From positions 1 to 64,000 of the forward strand of contig QVRM01002390.1 in assembly GCA_003439945.1 (NCBI GenBank): a DNA stretch of 64,000 bases, in the 5' to 3' direction. The notes under the pieces are model-generated. The model saw only the letters and a program-made list of their open reading frames with translations. It was not told the origin of the DNA and ran no database searches. Origin of the DNA: Dermanyssus gallinae. Lineage: Eukaryota; Arthropoda; Arachnida; Mesostigmata; Dermanyssidae. Within the stretch, counting starts at the first letter, position 1; each line of letters starts with the position of its first letter. Positions 44,026 to 59,422 of the stretch are shown here, piece after piece. The position numbers and the translations under genes are program-made.

Positions 44026-47000
44026 ACCTTCCGTAAGACGAGTTAAGGGCTCTGGACTATATTTCCGTGGGGCATACGACTTACTTGGCTAATTCCTGTC
44101 CGCGGTTTTTTCGCAAGATGTCGCGCAAAAGCTTGAGGGCAGCCCCGACCAAAACATGAACATTAGCCTTAACCGACACAAGAGCACCCGCAATTCCCCT
44201 CACGGGAGCTTTGGGGACCAAAAACACATCCGATCTAAAAAAAAAGAGGAAAACATTACCAGCATTATTAGCTTGCAGTTAGTTAGCTGCACTATTATTA
44301 TATTATTATTTACTAATTACTATTATTAATTACAATTTTCTATTTGTTTCGTATCTAATATACGTGTTTATGTTGACTTTAATCCTAGGCTAACTTTACC
44401 GCACTACAACTGTATGTACTTCATATTAATGAATATTTCGCTCCTTTTCGCAATTTTCAGAGAGTAAATATGAATATGAGAACTACAACATGTGCGAGTG
44501 CGTACCTTTCAGAGGATAAACACTTCTCGTGATTTGGGTCGTAGGCCGCTACACTTGCCGTAGGATACGATTGTTTCCCGTGTTCTTCCTCGATCTCCTT
44601 GGCAAGAATGGGGTCAGCCACTAGCAAACGCGGCACGTTTTCGTCGAGCAGCTTATAGCAGAACACATATATCGCCGTCTTGCTCAGGCCCTGTCGTAGC
44701 AAATATTCGCTTAGTTTATTCGCGCCGACATGAACAGTGCAAACATATTAAGTCAAAACAGGCTACCTAGTTAACGCAGAAGTTAGGTGTTTGCATGTTT
44801 TCATTTATACAGTGTAACATTAGCCCAAAATTAAAGATCTTAAAACTTCGCGAAAGATATATATATATATATATATATACATATAATAAGCGTTGTGTGT
44901 ATTCCATTATCATCGAAAAAGAAATAAAACAGCAGCAATTTCGAGAGAGAACTGCGTCAGATACGTACCTTGTTCGTTTCGAGTCCAGCAGTTAGTTCGT
45001 CGAGGATTCGTTCGCACTTTGACACGGTTTTGGCGTTGTTTCCCGCTAGCAGCTTTTCCTCAACGGCCTTGAGTAAGGTTGAAAGTTGGTCATCCGACAC
45101 AACCGCGGCGACAATGCGGAACATGTCGAGAGATTTGACACGCTTCGCTTCGTCCGTTTTAGCCGTGATAGCTGCCACGTCCTTTTCAGCAGCAACCTCA
45201 CCGAACTGCTCCTCGAGGCAAATTTCAAGAATATCGTCCACGCACTCGTCAAGATCACCCGTCTGCATCTGGCTCTGTACCGCCGAGAGGACGGCGTGCG
45301 TCGTGAAAGACAACACATGCAGCTGGAAGCCCCGACTCAACAGCGAGCGCATTTCCCGGATCACGTACTTCAGATAGCTGGCCAACAACAGAAACAAGCA
45401 AACCGGTTACAAACATACGCTAGGGGTCAACGCGAAAATTATGTGTCTAAGGCAGCTTTAGGTCCGGGCAGTCCTATAGAACAGCACAGAGTAGACATGG
45501 GTATGCTACTATTTACTTAACGCAATAGCCTAATATTCGGTAATACCAAAACGCACACACAGATATTATATATATATATATATATACGCAAAACATTCGT
45601 TAGATTTTTTGCTCTAAAGGAGCAGTGACACTAACCAGGGCCCAAGAATAGTTATGATCTTGACGAGGGCACTCCGGGCAGCTTCTCTAACTGGAAGCAG
45701 ACGAGATTTGAGAAAGACGACGACTTTGAGCAGCACCGACGGAAGATTTCGATGTAGGAACGTCTTGCTCGGTAGAAGACTAAGCAATTTGACCATTGCC
45801 ACAGCAATCGGTACGCGAAGTACGTCATTTTCTTCATTGTCGTCATCTTCATCCGCGGAATAGTAACTCTATAAACAGAGAATAAGTGATTTTACTCCTG
45901 AGATGTAGTACGGGCCTTGCTTTAGCATACAAGCTAGACTTAAAAAATAGCTACATTGCTACGGACCCCCACGAGAGCTGAAGTGTGCCGCAATTTCTAG
46001 TCAAGTAGCCCAGTGACACGATTAACATGAATATCGGGTTAAATATGATTCGCATTATAAACTCAACACCGTTTGTGCGCCAACTAACTTCACATTGACT
46101 TCAAATGTAGCGGTTCTATTCAACACTTGACGGTAGGCAACCAAAGTGAGTGTTTGGACAAGATAAAGCGAATAATAAATACCTTTCTGCTGATAGCCGA
46201 CTGTAGTCGGGTTAGAAGCATGTCCTTGAGTGTCTGGAGTATGTTCTTAGCCATTTTGATGTCGACCACCGTTACACTTCCATCTGGCGGCAGCTGTGAA
46301 TCGTCTACCTCATCGCCGTCTAAACGAGACGTAACACCTTTATCGCCTTCAGCACCAATGCCGGCGTCCGGCTGTTCCTCGTCGAAATCCATCTCAGCAT
46401 CCAGAGATAGCGGTACGTCTGGTGTGGGCAACGCAAGCCGCTCTTCGAGAGAAAGAAGGCCCCCGGTCGTTGTCGTCGTGGTCTCTTCAAATACGGAAAC
46501 CAGCTGGCTGAGATCGAAGTGGAACGCATCCAGCAACGTGACGACAATCTTTACCACACATTTTTGGTTGGCCCTAATCGAACAGAGCTCTTTGTTCGTT
46601 AACAATGTAATATATTTGTCCACGAGGCGAGCATAGCTTCGCCATGGGAGCTTTCGTGCCAATGCGCCAAGAGCCTGTATGGCCGATTCAGTAATGCCCT
46701 GCTTCGCATACTGCTCCTTCAACAGGAACGACTCAGTCAGTGGCAGAAATACGTCCGTGATGCTTCTTGGTGAGACGTGTCGCTTTGCCAACGTTGACGA
46801 AAGGCGATTCAGTGCACGTGCACGCCGATGCATCTACAGTCAATAACATGTTCACGTTGTTACTGATCTTTCACAAATATTCCAATTCACATAACTCAGC
46901 CGCCCCAATCAGCGTACCCAATCAAGCAACAAATTGATTGTTGATGCAAATAACGTAATAAAACCTATCATGAACGATCATTAAAATTATATGAAGAGTG

Positions 47001-50000
47001 ACGATGACAATCATCACAAAGTCTCTTACACAACAGTTCAGCAGTACATGTCAGTCATAGTCGTTAACCGTGATATATTGTATACAATGATTTGATAATT
47101 TCCAAGCCACAGCCTTAGGCCTAATGAAACACTGACTCATTTTTGCTTGTTTTGATATCAAAGACATGCCGAAATCGAAGAAGCTAGTCAAGTCAATTGC
47201 GTTACAACATTACAACGTTGTTCAAGCAATATGTGCAAAAACATCACTAGCTACAGTCAAGCAAACGCCTTAAAACTGTGTGTTGTAGTTCTTCCACTAG
47301 TTACGTATCTACATTTTACAACAAGTGAGGCTCCAAATCGGAAGTGCATACAATTAGAAAGAACAAACGATACTTACAGGCGAATGTACATATCAAGACT
47401 TTTAGGATAAAACGACAAAAAAGATACTCACAAGTTGAGATATACCTTCACTAATTCGATCTGTGTTGACTAAAGTCAAGGTCTGTAGTTACATATATTT
47501 CTAAATCACGTATGCGGTGGACGGATTTCGTTAACTGTATAGTCAAAATCCTACTTTTTAATACAATAACCTGGTAGGAAAGTAGCAAACCGTTCTCGGT
47601 ACTCCACCGATAAATAGAGAACTAAGGGTTTAAATCAGCAGAATGTTCTATATATTTGACATTTGCAGTAGACACATTTTTATGTAAAAAACAAACGTCT
47701 CATATAAAAAAAAATATAAAAATCTCTCATATATAGTCCAGTAGTATATTTAGATCCACGTAGACTGGGATAAAGGATAAACAGGTCTCTATGCTTTACG
47801 AACACTTTACGAACCTGAATGTGGGCAATGCATTCAAAGAAATCTTTTTCCTTTTCCGTGTCCTGGAAGCTCCTAAGCTCTTGAAATGCTTTCCGTTCCC
47901 CGCATGTAGAGAGGATATGCGTTAGAATCTTAACACTTTCATGACGGGTCGTCTCCTCGGTGCTTCGGAAGCCTCTTTTCAGTGCAGCGTATATTTCTTG
48001 TTCAACGCACGTCTTGAAAAATTGCTCTTGTCCCTCGCTAAGGACGTCATTGCAGAACGTGATAATCTTCGTCAGTGCATGAGTCCCAGCATCCCTGAGG
48101 GACAGATCGCTGCTGCTTAGCGAGGCATATAGACAATTATGAAGAAGCGGAAGTGTAGTGTTCACCTGAGGTACCTTCATTGCCTCGATTAGAGCTACAA
48201 GCTCTCTGAATCCTTTAATTCTCTGCAGGTAATTTGGTTCCTCGGCTAGCCTTGCATCCCACGAGTTTACTTTTCCGAGGATGTCGCATACTTCAGAATT
48301 GATTGCGGACATCTTCGTCGAAAGCACTTGGAACGTATCGAGGAGCACGTTACGACTCTGTCGTTCTCGCACTGCCGCCCACATTCGGCTGAGAGGCAGA
48401 AATACGTCTTCCACAGAGTCGGCCATTACCACGAGATTTTTGATGATACACAGCGTCTCGTGTTCTGATGTGTTATCGTTATCTTTGCGAGTCCGCCTAC
48501 ATACAGTGGGTACAATGAGCGATAGCATGTTGCTAGCCAAAGTTTGATCCGTATTATACTTGCTCAGCTTGAACAGAATGAAACGATCAACCGGATCCAT
48601 GGGCCTTCTCTGCTCCTTCATTAACTTTAGAGGACGCGACAAAATGACGTATGTGAATGGCATCACTAGCCGGAACCCTAACGCTGGCTCAGTGTTGCAG
48701 TGCAGATCTATGTCATCGAATGAATAGACTATTCTAGCAGCGTTGGCATCGGCTTCGACATCAGACAGCAGCATCTTAATGGCGTTCCGGATCGAATTGA
48801 CTACGCCTTGATGGACTGAGTCGGTACTCAGGACAGTCATTAGGTCGGTGAGGATCGTACGTGTGGGGTCCTCCCGAGACCTAAGCCCGAGCAGGAACTG
48901 TAGATGTTCCTTCGACGCAAAGCACAAAACTAATCGAAATACACGAGCTGCTTCATCAGTCGGTCTCCGTATAAGTTCACTCAGCTGAGGCCACATATAC
49001 TGCTCGAAGAAGTGATGCACGTCCTCGAGAGGCATCGCAAAACGGTCAAGTGTGCTAAAGAACTGGTGAATAAGATCAACGCAAAGCATGCGAACTCTCT
49101 TGATCGAGTGCGCGTAGAAACGGTTTATCTCTAGAGCACGCTTCGTAACCAGATTGGAGTAGCGCAACACCAATATAACAGAGCGAAGCAGCAATGGTAG
49201 ACAGGATGGCAAAATGCCCGCCATATGGTTGAGAACGTGGCGAATATTGCTCAGGACTCTGAAACGATCATCGTTACAATAACATAATCAGACACAAATC
49301 CGATTTTAAATAAATATGTATGTAAATATAGTGCATAATATATATATATATATCCTTAATTAACAGCAACCCCCATCGGTGGTACTCACTGTCGTATGCG
49401 TCTTAGAGGCATCGCATGCTCAGGGTCGAAAGTGACCGTTGAAAGAAGTTGTTGTGTTGAGATGTCAGTAGCGGTCTCTGTACACAGGTTATATCTCCGT
49501 AGAGGGAGTAGAATGAGTTCAATGAAATATATGAGGTCAGACTCGCGTGAGCTTGCCAGAAAGCGAAGCACAGACGAATGCTTCGACACCACCCGAGACT
49601 TCGAATTGTGACCCGTCTTCTTAGTCAACATCCGTCCAAAGAGTAGACGCATGGCGTATGGCAGTACCTGGTAAGAAAGAACGAACATGATAACGGGGAA
49701 TACATAGTTAGGTGCTTAAGATCATCGCTTTGATAAAATTCATGTCCTTATGACTACCTTGTGTTAGGCAACTGTCAACACAACGACTTGTAGGGACTGA
49801 GCGGTCAAAGTTAAATGACGGTCGTCCATGACGTCTCCATCAATGAATCATACTAACGCTGATCTAAAAACGATCTCTTACAGTTTGGCTATCTTCAGAA
49901 ACCTTAATAGGGTTGGACGTAAAGTCGTCTCTCCACGAATATTGAATGTTGCTTACTCCTCCATTTTAGTATAACTTCTATGTTCGTGTTAGAATTGATT

Positions 50001-53000
50001 GATTGGTCAGCTTTAAAGTGCCTTTGATAGTCATAATAAACGTTCTTACTTATTAAACCTTACTTCTTTATTAAAAGAAGTATTCAACTCAATTGAAACG
50101 TTGGATAATACGTAGATATGTATCGTGGAAAATAATAAACCGTTTTTTACGGTTTATCATTCGCCAAACGAAAACTAAAGAACAAATTTGTACGGTAAAG
50201 TATAACACTTGATTGCTCTAAAGCTAGGTAACACAGAATCGAAATATTGCATACCTGCTTCCTTTGCGTTTCAGTCATTGCACAAACGCTTTTATAGCTT
50301 TTCTCCATTTCACCTTGGTATTGAGGCAATGGCTGACAAGAAACAGCTTTTCCGGCGTCCTCGCAGCCGAGGTTGTCGCGTGCCAGGAAGCACTCGTTGA
50401 GAGCGTTCCTCCACTGCTTGTCGTCGAGAAGCTTCAGAAACTCCTCCCGGTAGCCATGCAACACACTGACACCTGCGCCATAAACGCCAAAACAGGATAG
50501 ATAACGGTCCCGTTCCTCTAGCCATCCTCCAGATACGCGCAACCGAACAAGAATTCGGGCAGCGGCAGCAAACTGCTGTTCAACTAATATGTCGCTGAAT
50601 GCTGTTGTTACAGCAAACTAATGTTGAGCTAATATGTCTTACTGTTACAGGAAACGACTGTTGAACTAATATGTCTAACTGCTATATGAAACTAATGTTG
50701 AACTAATATGCCTCTTACTGTTACAGCAAACTAATGTCGAGCTATTATGCCTTACTGTTACAGCAAACTAATGTTGAACTATATGTGTCATGCTGTTGAA
50801 CTGATATGTCACAATTGGAGCGGTACCAGTCGACATCGAGACGTAAACCGACTGAATTAAGACTAACTAGTAACGTAGTTACTCAAATGGCGTCGATGCT
50901 GCTCCACTAGCAACCAATCGTTGATTAAACGTGCATAGCCGTTCCTATTTACCACATACAGTTAGTATATACTTACCGCAGGCTAGAAGAGAGTCGAGGG
51001 CAAGCTTCTGCATTGCAGCTTCCGGGAACATAAGCAGATCGCAAAATCGTTCTTCAAGTTGTTCTCGTTTCGCCGCCTCCATGTGCCCTAAATTCGACTG
51101 CGCCATTGCGGCCAGAGCAGCTTTCAGGCCCGCAATAGGATTTCTTCCGGGGGCGATAGTTTTTCCTCCTTTGACTTTGACACCGTACTTTTGGTGCGCA
51201 GTGAGCGACCTTTCCCTGGTGACGCCATCTGTCATACTTGCACTATCCTCCGGCAGTATATTGTCGACGTCCTGGTCACTACCATCCTCATTCACATCAT
51301 CTTCAATGATTATGGTGTTGGTTTCGGCTGACTGCTTGGACTCAATTGGATCTTGATCCTCGGGCACGTCCATAGCGCATTCATCGTCTTCTGATTTGCT
51401 ATTTTGCAGAACGTTTTCACTTGCAATAAACTCTGACCGTGGTCGAAAGTCAATTTCGTATAGGCTCATAAAGTGCTCATAGGGAACATTGCTAATGATG
51501 GCGGAATCCTTCACTTTCTCGATAATATTCCACAGGAACACTCGGTGAAGATCATGATCGACGCGCTCGTACATTTCGGTGACGCTCAAAAGCTCCAGCA
51601 AAGCAGAGTTCGCTGTTTCGTTCGGAATAAGTAGACTAGTGTCGCCTTGGGCTCCCCTAATGGCCATGCTAGTTTCTTCAAGTTGACGATCTATGACATG
51701 CCAGAAGCCCTCGTAGTCCGAATATGTGCCAATAATCTCCTTAACAGATCCCCACAATTGGCTAAAGTTGATATAGAGTTGGCCGCAGAGAAATGCTAGT
51801 GCGCAGCGGCAATATTTCGTATCCAGCGAATTCTTGAGTACCGTGTCGAACTTAAGCTTGTCTATCATATTAATCCTATTCTTAAATTCATGTAGAGTGA
51901 CAGCAACACCTTCTAACGCCAACATGTAGCGGCACACCGCGAATTTTCCTTTTGGCACATATTTGTCGGCCGGCTCGAAATGCGAAAGTATTCTAAGTGA
52001 CAGAAATCGAACAATGGCATATGGAGACGCCAAAAGCCACCACAATTCATTAAAGAGATCTGTCTGCAGATCTGTCTTGTGGGCGCCAGTGTTACTGTAA
52101 AGTGCGAGATCCATTGTCCTTAAAACGAAAGGAACTTTATGTTTTTGAAGCAGTGGCAATATGATGGTGGGTTCGACCTTAGCTTTTAACGCCACTAGGC
52201 TCCGTACGCTTTCTTGAATGCAAGCCAAATGAAGCAGGTCAAAGTTTTTCTGAGCCAGTAAGTTCACAAGAGAGACTTGTAGTTGCTTCACAATTTCTGT
52301 GACACCCCACAAAGCTTGAAGATGACGCACCAAACAGCACGAGGCCCAAAAACACTCTAGATGTTCCACTGATTTTGCTTTCGAGTCAGTTAGTGACAGG
52401 CATGTGAAAAGGTAATTCGCTAGTACGGTTTGTTCGATATCCTGCAGATATGCAATTGGCCTCCAGTGTAGCAAGTCCGGGGCGCAATGAATAGTCGACC
52501 CGGCCAACGATTCTAGCTTCGAAAGAAGCCGTAGAGCCATTCTGGGTTCTTGCTTCTCACAATACGTCCAGAATGCCGGTATGACATCCTGCAACAAAGA
52601 GCGTGGCTTTATTTTAAATCTAAGTCGTGTACTTAAAATACATACGGTTAATACTTTTTGATACTTCAAAGCTTGAATCATCAATCTTGAAAATCAATAT
52701 GTCCCACAACAACAGTAGTGCAGCAGACGACTCGAACATATACAAATACATTCTTCACTAGACAATAGGAAAATTAGACATACTTTGAAAAGTATATCTT
52801 TGTGTGTCATTCTTTAACATTTTGTTTTGGAAGACATACCATCTCAATAGAATGCCAGAAACAAAATGTATGATATCAAAATATAACTACCTTGTGAAAA
52901 CATTGCAGTTTAGACAGTTTATCGAGAAACTCAATAAGACAGTCTTCTTCAGCCTTCTGCTTGGACTCTCGGAATGAGTCTAAAATGGCTCGTATTGACG

Positions 53001-56000
53001 CTTCTGTTGCTCCTCGTCTTTCGCAAACCTTCATCTGAAACGGGAAAGGATCGTGTGACATAGCAAACACGAGGTCATGTTATGAAGTGGCCCATATTAA
53101 TAAAATCAATTATTTTAATATAATAATAACATCAGTAAACTTCCGGACTATAAATAAGATAGTACAAAAAGATATACGAACCACAAGGCCCACTGCATCA
53201 AGCAAATGCACGACGGCTTCCTCTGGACAGAAGGTGAACGCTTCCGCAAATGTCAGACAGATCTCGTCTGGTCGCAGGCTAACAAGTTTGCCATCGCCAA
53301 ATGCGATAACCTCCTCGTAGCATTGACACAACGCTGCAAAATGCGATGGTGTCAAATCCACCGTTGAATGGAAACGTTCCTGTAAAAGTATTCGTTGGGT
53401 CAGTTACGTAACCAGTGCACTCTATAAGCAATGATTTAAAGATAGAGAAATTGATTATCTGTTGTGTCTAAGATGCTAGCAAATGGTCATAGATATGTAT
53501 ATAGAATTTCCAGTAACGTACTTTCAGGGTGTCCCAAATGAAGCCACTATGCTCTGGTGCTAGATGATTACAGAGCAGTTCTAGCATCGTGCGGACAATC
53601 TGAAGCCTCGTCTCAGTGGCGTCCCCAGTTGACCGGTGTGTGAGCCTTTGAATAATCAGCGGGAAGACCTGCTCCGAGCAAGAGTGAACACGAGTTTTCA
53701 CCCCTTTCAGCATCTCGAAGAAAAGTACGCCCAAGCCACGTGCGACGTCCGAGTCTCGGTCGGCGTGCGCGAACATCAGGTCAAGAAGACCAGCCTTGTC
53801 GGGCACCTTCACAAACGCACACACACGAAGCATTTACATTAGCACTTTTGTTGTCGTACTCTTGCTAAATATACATATATGTTATATATATATATATATA
53901 TATACACTCAAGCCAGTATATAAGGTCATCTATACGTTGTGATGCATGCACTGCAGTCCTCATGGACCTCAGTGGTCAAGCACATCGAGCAATACCAAAC
54001 ACACCAAAGTAACCGTAAAATGTATCTTGTGTACACATTGTAACGGGAGTACAATGGAGCAAAAACATATTTTAAATTACACTGATATGCTAACTGAGAG
54101 CGTTTTCGTTGCCTTGAATTCTATCAATTAAATTGTAGGACAACTCAATTTGAAAAGGTAAATACAATTTTATTATTATTATTATTATTATTAATTTTGT
54201 AAACATGCCGACTATGGCAGGCGACTCCGTTCCAAATGTGACGTAGCTTAAAGATTCGTTATCGAAATGACCAATACTTATTATACGATTATATGGTGAG
54301 TGACCAGACATCGCTGTACAAAATGTACGATTGTGAAAGAACAAGTTGTTTGATAGAAAAGCTAAACATACCGGCGTGTTAAGAACGAAAATTGCGTCTG
54401 TAATGCATCCAATGTGGGCTAGCAGAAGGAAAATTGTCGTATTGAGAAATCTTTGTAAAAATCTAGATGCGATGTTGTCTCTTTTTTGAGTGTAAGTTCA
54501 AATTGAAAATGAACCATTTTGCTCGAACTCGCGGAATAAGTTGACGTTGAGGACGCCCAAAATAAGGTACGACACTTTTTCGTTTATAGGAAATAAGACT
54601 TTACAAACGAGGGATCAGGGTCGTCAATTGGCGAGATGTCAGTGAAAGATTGGGAGACTATGTTGATGCTTAAGTAAGAACATTTGTTCTCGCAAAATTT
54701 TGCTTTCGCTTCAGATAGAAAACGGCAAGAACTTTTGTACCCCAATCTGCGAGTATATGATTTGTTCAAATGAAACGTGCGACAACGTTATAATCGCATA
54801 TGGTTGCGCGATCATTCAGGATTGTAACATAACGTTGCAAAAGTGAATCGCAGTTTGCGTTAGCCAATTCACTTATTCGTTGAAAGCATACCAAGTTAAT
54901 TTACAGTGTTGTGAAGATGGCTGCACCAAGAACGGAATAGCGCGCAGTACGATTTTTATGGCTGGTGATTGTAACACCGACATTTATTGTCGAGTGGTTT
55001 CTAGTCGGGGCACTGTTTAGGACAAACCGCTGTAAACACATTGTGTAAGAGTTTTCGTGAACGGCGGAAATCATCTCTCGATTATTTTAATTCACAGCAA
55101 TAATAGATTCAGTGCCAATCACGGTGGTCTGGGCAGGTCCGATCGTCATCTCCGCCCTTCACGAAAACTCTTAAACCATTTGTTTACAGCCGGTAGTTTT
55201 AAATAGTGATTACCCTGACCAACCACCATTCGACGACAAATGTAGACACTACAGTCATTTGCCACTAAAATCCCTCTGCGCGCTGTTCCGTTCGTATTCA
55301 TTACTACCACGTGTTATTAACCTTAAATGCTCTCACACGACCAGATGAATCCACTAGACGCGACCTGCAATATATTTCTTACATCCGAACGCCCGGTTAC
55401 ATCTCTGAATGATGGCCCTATCGCTGCTTAAATTATGACGTGTCCATATTTCATTTACGCAACCCATGTATACATGTATTGCAAACCCACAGTCCGTTGA
55501 TCTCTTGAGGGCGCTTAGAATACCCCATTATCAACTCAGAGTTTATTTATGTAGAGAATTTAAAGTGTAGACAAACGCATTCTCTCCCAAAAGCCAATTT
55601 ATGAATTTACGGCAAAAGAGATTCAAAATCCTCTCTGGAGGCGATATAAAATACAAATGGTCATGAACTAGCATCATTCACTTCACAAACTGAATGCAAC
55701 CAGCTATTCAAAAATATCATTACTAGAACAATGTATATAGAATATAGGGATATTAAAGACATGAAGAGCACTGGCCCTTCGTCACTTCATCATTTCTTTA
55801 TTTTACGATTAATAGGCCATGATCGTGACAGTGACATAATAACAAAGCACGGTGTTTTTATTATTAAAAACGGTACATGGCATGAATGGTAGTGAATTGA
55901 ACGCGCTAGAATTCTAGAATTTGTCCAGCAACGAAATAACAGGTAGTCCACGCTAAAAAGAATATAGTGCAAACATATGATTTGGACATAGACTACGTAA

Positions 56001-56245
56001 TGAAAATATCTAATATAACCCCCTGAGAACAACATGTGCATTGGTTCAATATCAAATACTGTAGGTATCCAGGTACGCATAACGCAACCATACCTTACGG
56101 AGTAGGAATGCAAAGCTTTCGGCAGCAAAAGCTTTGACGTGGTCCTTGTGCTCTTCGGAGAGCAGCGGGACGTACAGCGCAAACACCGCCTTTATATCAT
56201 TCACCATCAATCTGTCCGGAAATTGTATTAAAAGAAATATTTTAG

Positions 56246-56315
<70 letters not shown>

Positions 56316-57330
56316 TCGCAATTGCGGCCGCCTGCCACTCCTCTTGAAATCTACGTATTTCCTTTATTAGGCTCACGCGACGAAGCAATATTCTAGAAGA
56401 AGCCAGACAAAAAATCGCTACATGTTCTTCCTCCCTGTTACTAACTATGCCTTTTCGTCGAAGGTAGTAAATTGTTCGGTATTGCTCAACTCTACTATCT
56501 TGGAACTCGAATGTTTTGAAAGCTGTGACAAAATGTTCAATGCAATATCATAAAACTGTATTGTGTTATATAACGAAACCGTATGAACTATTGCCGATTA
56601 TGCCTATTTAACGCTTTGGCTCTTTCGATGACTTTGCATGGTATTTAAATTCTATCGCCCTGTCCGCCGAAGGGCAATTTTTTGGTTTTAAGCCAAATTA
56701 TCAACAGCCCTTAAGAGTTGTCTTACTTAAAAGCTTAAGCAACCAACCTATCATGCATTACGAAACTCAAGCCACGAATTAAGCTCCTGGACTCCAAGAA
56801 ATAGCCAAAGGACGAAGACTAGTATCTTATTACAAGATTTATAATAATACAGCAAATCAAATAACACAAGACATTTTTATGCTAAAGACGTTTTCTATAC
56901 ACTGGTATACATCAAGTTAGGACCGCTTCAAAAGTCACGAAGAATTAAAACTATATAAGCATATAAATACGATTAGAGCGTGCAAGCATGGGGTCACTTC
57001 TACCCTGCATGTATGAGGTTCTCACACACTGCGTGATGTCCACAAATTGAACCGCTTAGATACATTCAATTTACTGTTTGCCCACTATTGCCAAGCTTCA
57101 TTCTCTATTATTAATCTGAAGAAGCACGAGTTGATAAGAACATGTCAGCAGAAAATATTCTAATAAAGCTATATTCTGTAAACAGATAAAAAAAGATTTT
57201 TTAAATATTGTAGTCAGGTTCACTATCACACATATTGTGTAGAAATAGTACAGTTAAAAATTAAATGTTAAAATATTCATGATCTAAACTGGGAACTTAA
57301 TGAGTATCCTGCCTTGGATTCGGCACTTTT

Positions 57331-57415
<85 letters not shown>

Positions 57416-59387
57416 AAAGTGTACCAACCTCCACTGAAACTTGAAAAGATATGCGAGAGCGGTGAAAACCTTCTCGATGGTGTCAGCGTCTCTCTGTCGC
57501 AGATGGGTCATAGTGATGACCTTAAAAAAATCGGCAAATTGGGGATAGAACTCATCCTGAAGATCCCGGGCCAAGGCCACGACCAGCTCAAGAATGGCTT
57601 CAAGCGACGTCGAGTCCTTCCGACTGAGCTGTAGCTGCAATAACTTGAAAATGGCTAACGAAAGCCATGAAAATAATACAGAGGTGATTACGTTCAAATC
57701 ATGTTAGAAGCGGCAGCAAATTAAACTCTTGCTAAATGTTTTAAATAGTTTATATGCAAATTCAATTTAAACAGCAACGGCAATAGAACATCTCTGCATA
57801 TCATCATCATCAAATTGTTTTATTGACATGCTTTTTTACCGGCTGTCACAATTTATTTCAAAGTCATATTCCATTAAAAATACATATCGTTTTAGCACCC
57901 GAATTTGTGAAGTGTAACCACAATATTATACACATACACACAAACCTATATGACATATTTTTGCTGTATACCCATTGCATACCCATATCATAAAGTAATT
58001 TCATCTTGCATAGCACAATTGATTAGATACGGACTAGGCAAGAGCACATAATATAATAACAGCAACACTGCACACACACATATAATTTTCAATGCAAAAT
58101 AATGCACTCCAGACTAACACACAAAAATGACTGTACATTTTATCATTTTACCATAATCCGCCAACCAGGTATACTTGTTTGTACGCGTTGCGTTAGTCCG
58201 AGTCACTCTCGATGTCCAGATCTTAATCTATTGCATCGACCGATGAATTTAACTCCGATGTTCTAGGAAAATAGTTTAGATTGCCGAGGTTCAGACGACC
58301 TGACAACATGAAGGTTTGGAATATCTTTAATTTGATTTAAAATGACTTATTAAATGTATCGATGAGTTTAAAAAGGGATCGTAAAGGGATCGTGCATCCC
58401 TTGTTTACCTTGCTTGGCATGTAACAGCTGGGGCAGGGTGTGAACATCGGGCCCAAGGATATTGGCCAGCTCTGTGAACTCCTGTGTGCAATTAAGCTCG
58501 AGCCACTTCTCGAGAGCTTCACTGAAGTGCGTTCCAGTAGGCTCGGCAGCGCCATACTGTCGGGACCGATCAACTCGGTGGATGACATCGACGCTGATCG
58601 AGGCGATCCGTTCCGAGAACGACTGAAACATACGTTTTTTCGGTTTTGTTGTTTAAAGTGCGTCTTATTTCCATCTTCAGACGCAAATGTGGCAGTTCTA
58701 TCAACGCTACGACACCCGACGACGACGACAACGACCACGACAACGGCGTAGAGGCAAACACTGTTTGTGTACGAATTTTCTCTGGTTCGTTTTATTACCG
58801 GGTTATGTTTACTAATTACGTCGTCGACTTACTCTTAATGCTTACATTTTTGATAGCACTGACATAAAAATTAGATATATGTCGTTCAAAATATTTGCAA
58901 GCGTATATTTATATATAAGCCAATGTGTAGGCAATACCGTACACGCAGTGAACAAACAGCTTTACTGCAATAAAGTTCCTATTTTTAGGTAGCTTCTATT
59001 TTGAGTCCACCAAACTTTGTGTATGAAGTGTTCTAGTCTCGTTTGGTCTCATACGCTGTAAGTAGGCAACAAACGTGCAATATATTCTCATTATGTCCGG
59101 CTAGCTCCACAATTGTACACATTCGAGCATAGACATTTGATTCAACTTTTCAGAAAATATACGATATAATGGTTCGTTTTTTTTTATTGCTTGCAGTAAT
59201 AAAAGTCCAATAACGAGCTCATATACACTACAAACATATAATATTATGACACTGATTGATACCCATAATGATTGAACTAAACCGTCTATTTAATGACAGG
59301 TGTGCTTGATTTGCCTTACGAAGGCGTCAGTCTGTATATAGCAATTGAATATTATTTTTCTATAACTTTCTTATAAATACAAAAAAA

Positions 59388-59422
<35 letters not shown>

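Noticed and set aside
45086..45520. 144-codon + frame overlapping UTP20 exon 14
   Set aside because: Antisense shadow; the minus strand reads conserved UTP20 sequence.
46127..46636. 169-codon + frame overlapping UTP20 exon 12
   Set aside because: Antisense shadow of HEAT-repeat coding sequence.
57601..57640. Acceptor CAG close to 57635 as the start of UTP20 exon 3
   Set aside because: It breaks phase with exon 2 and drops family-like residues; the TTAG acceptor next to 57654 satisfies both.
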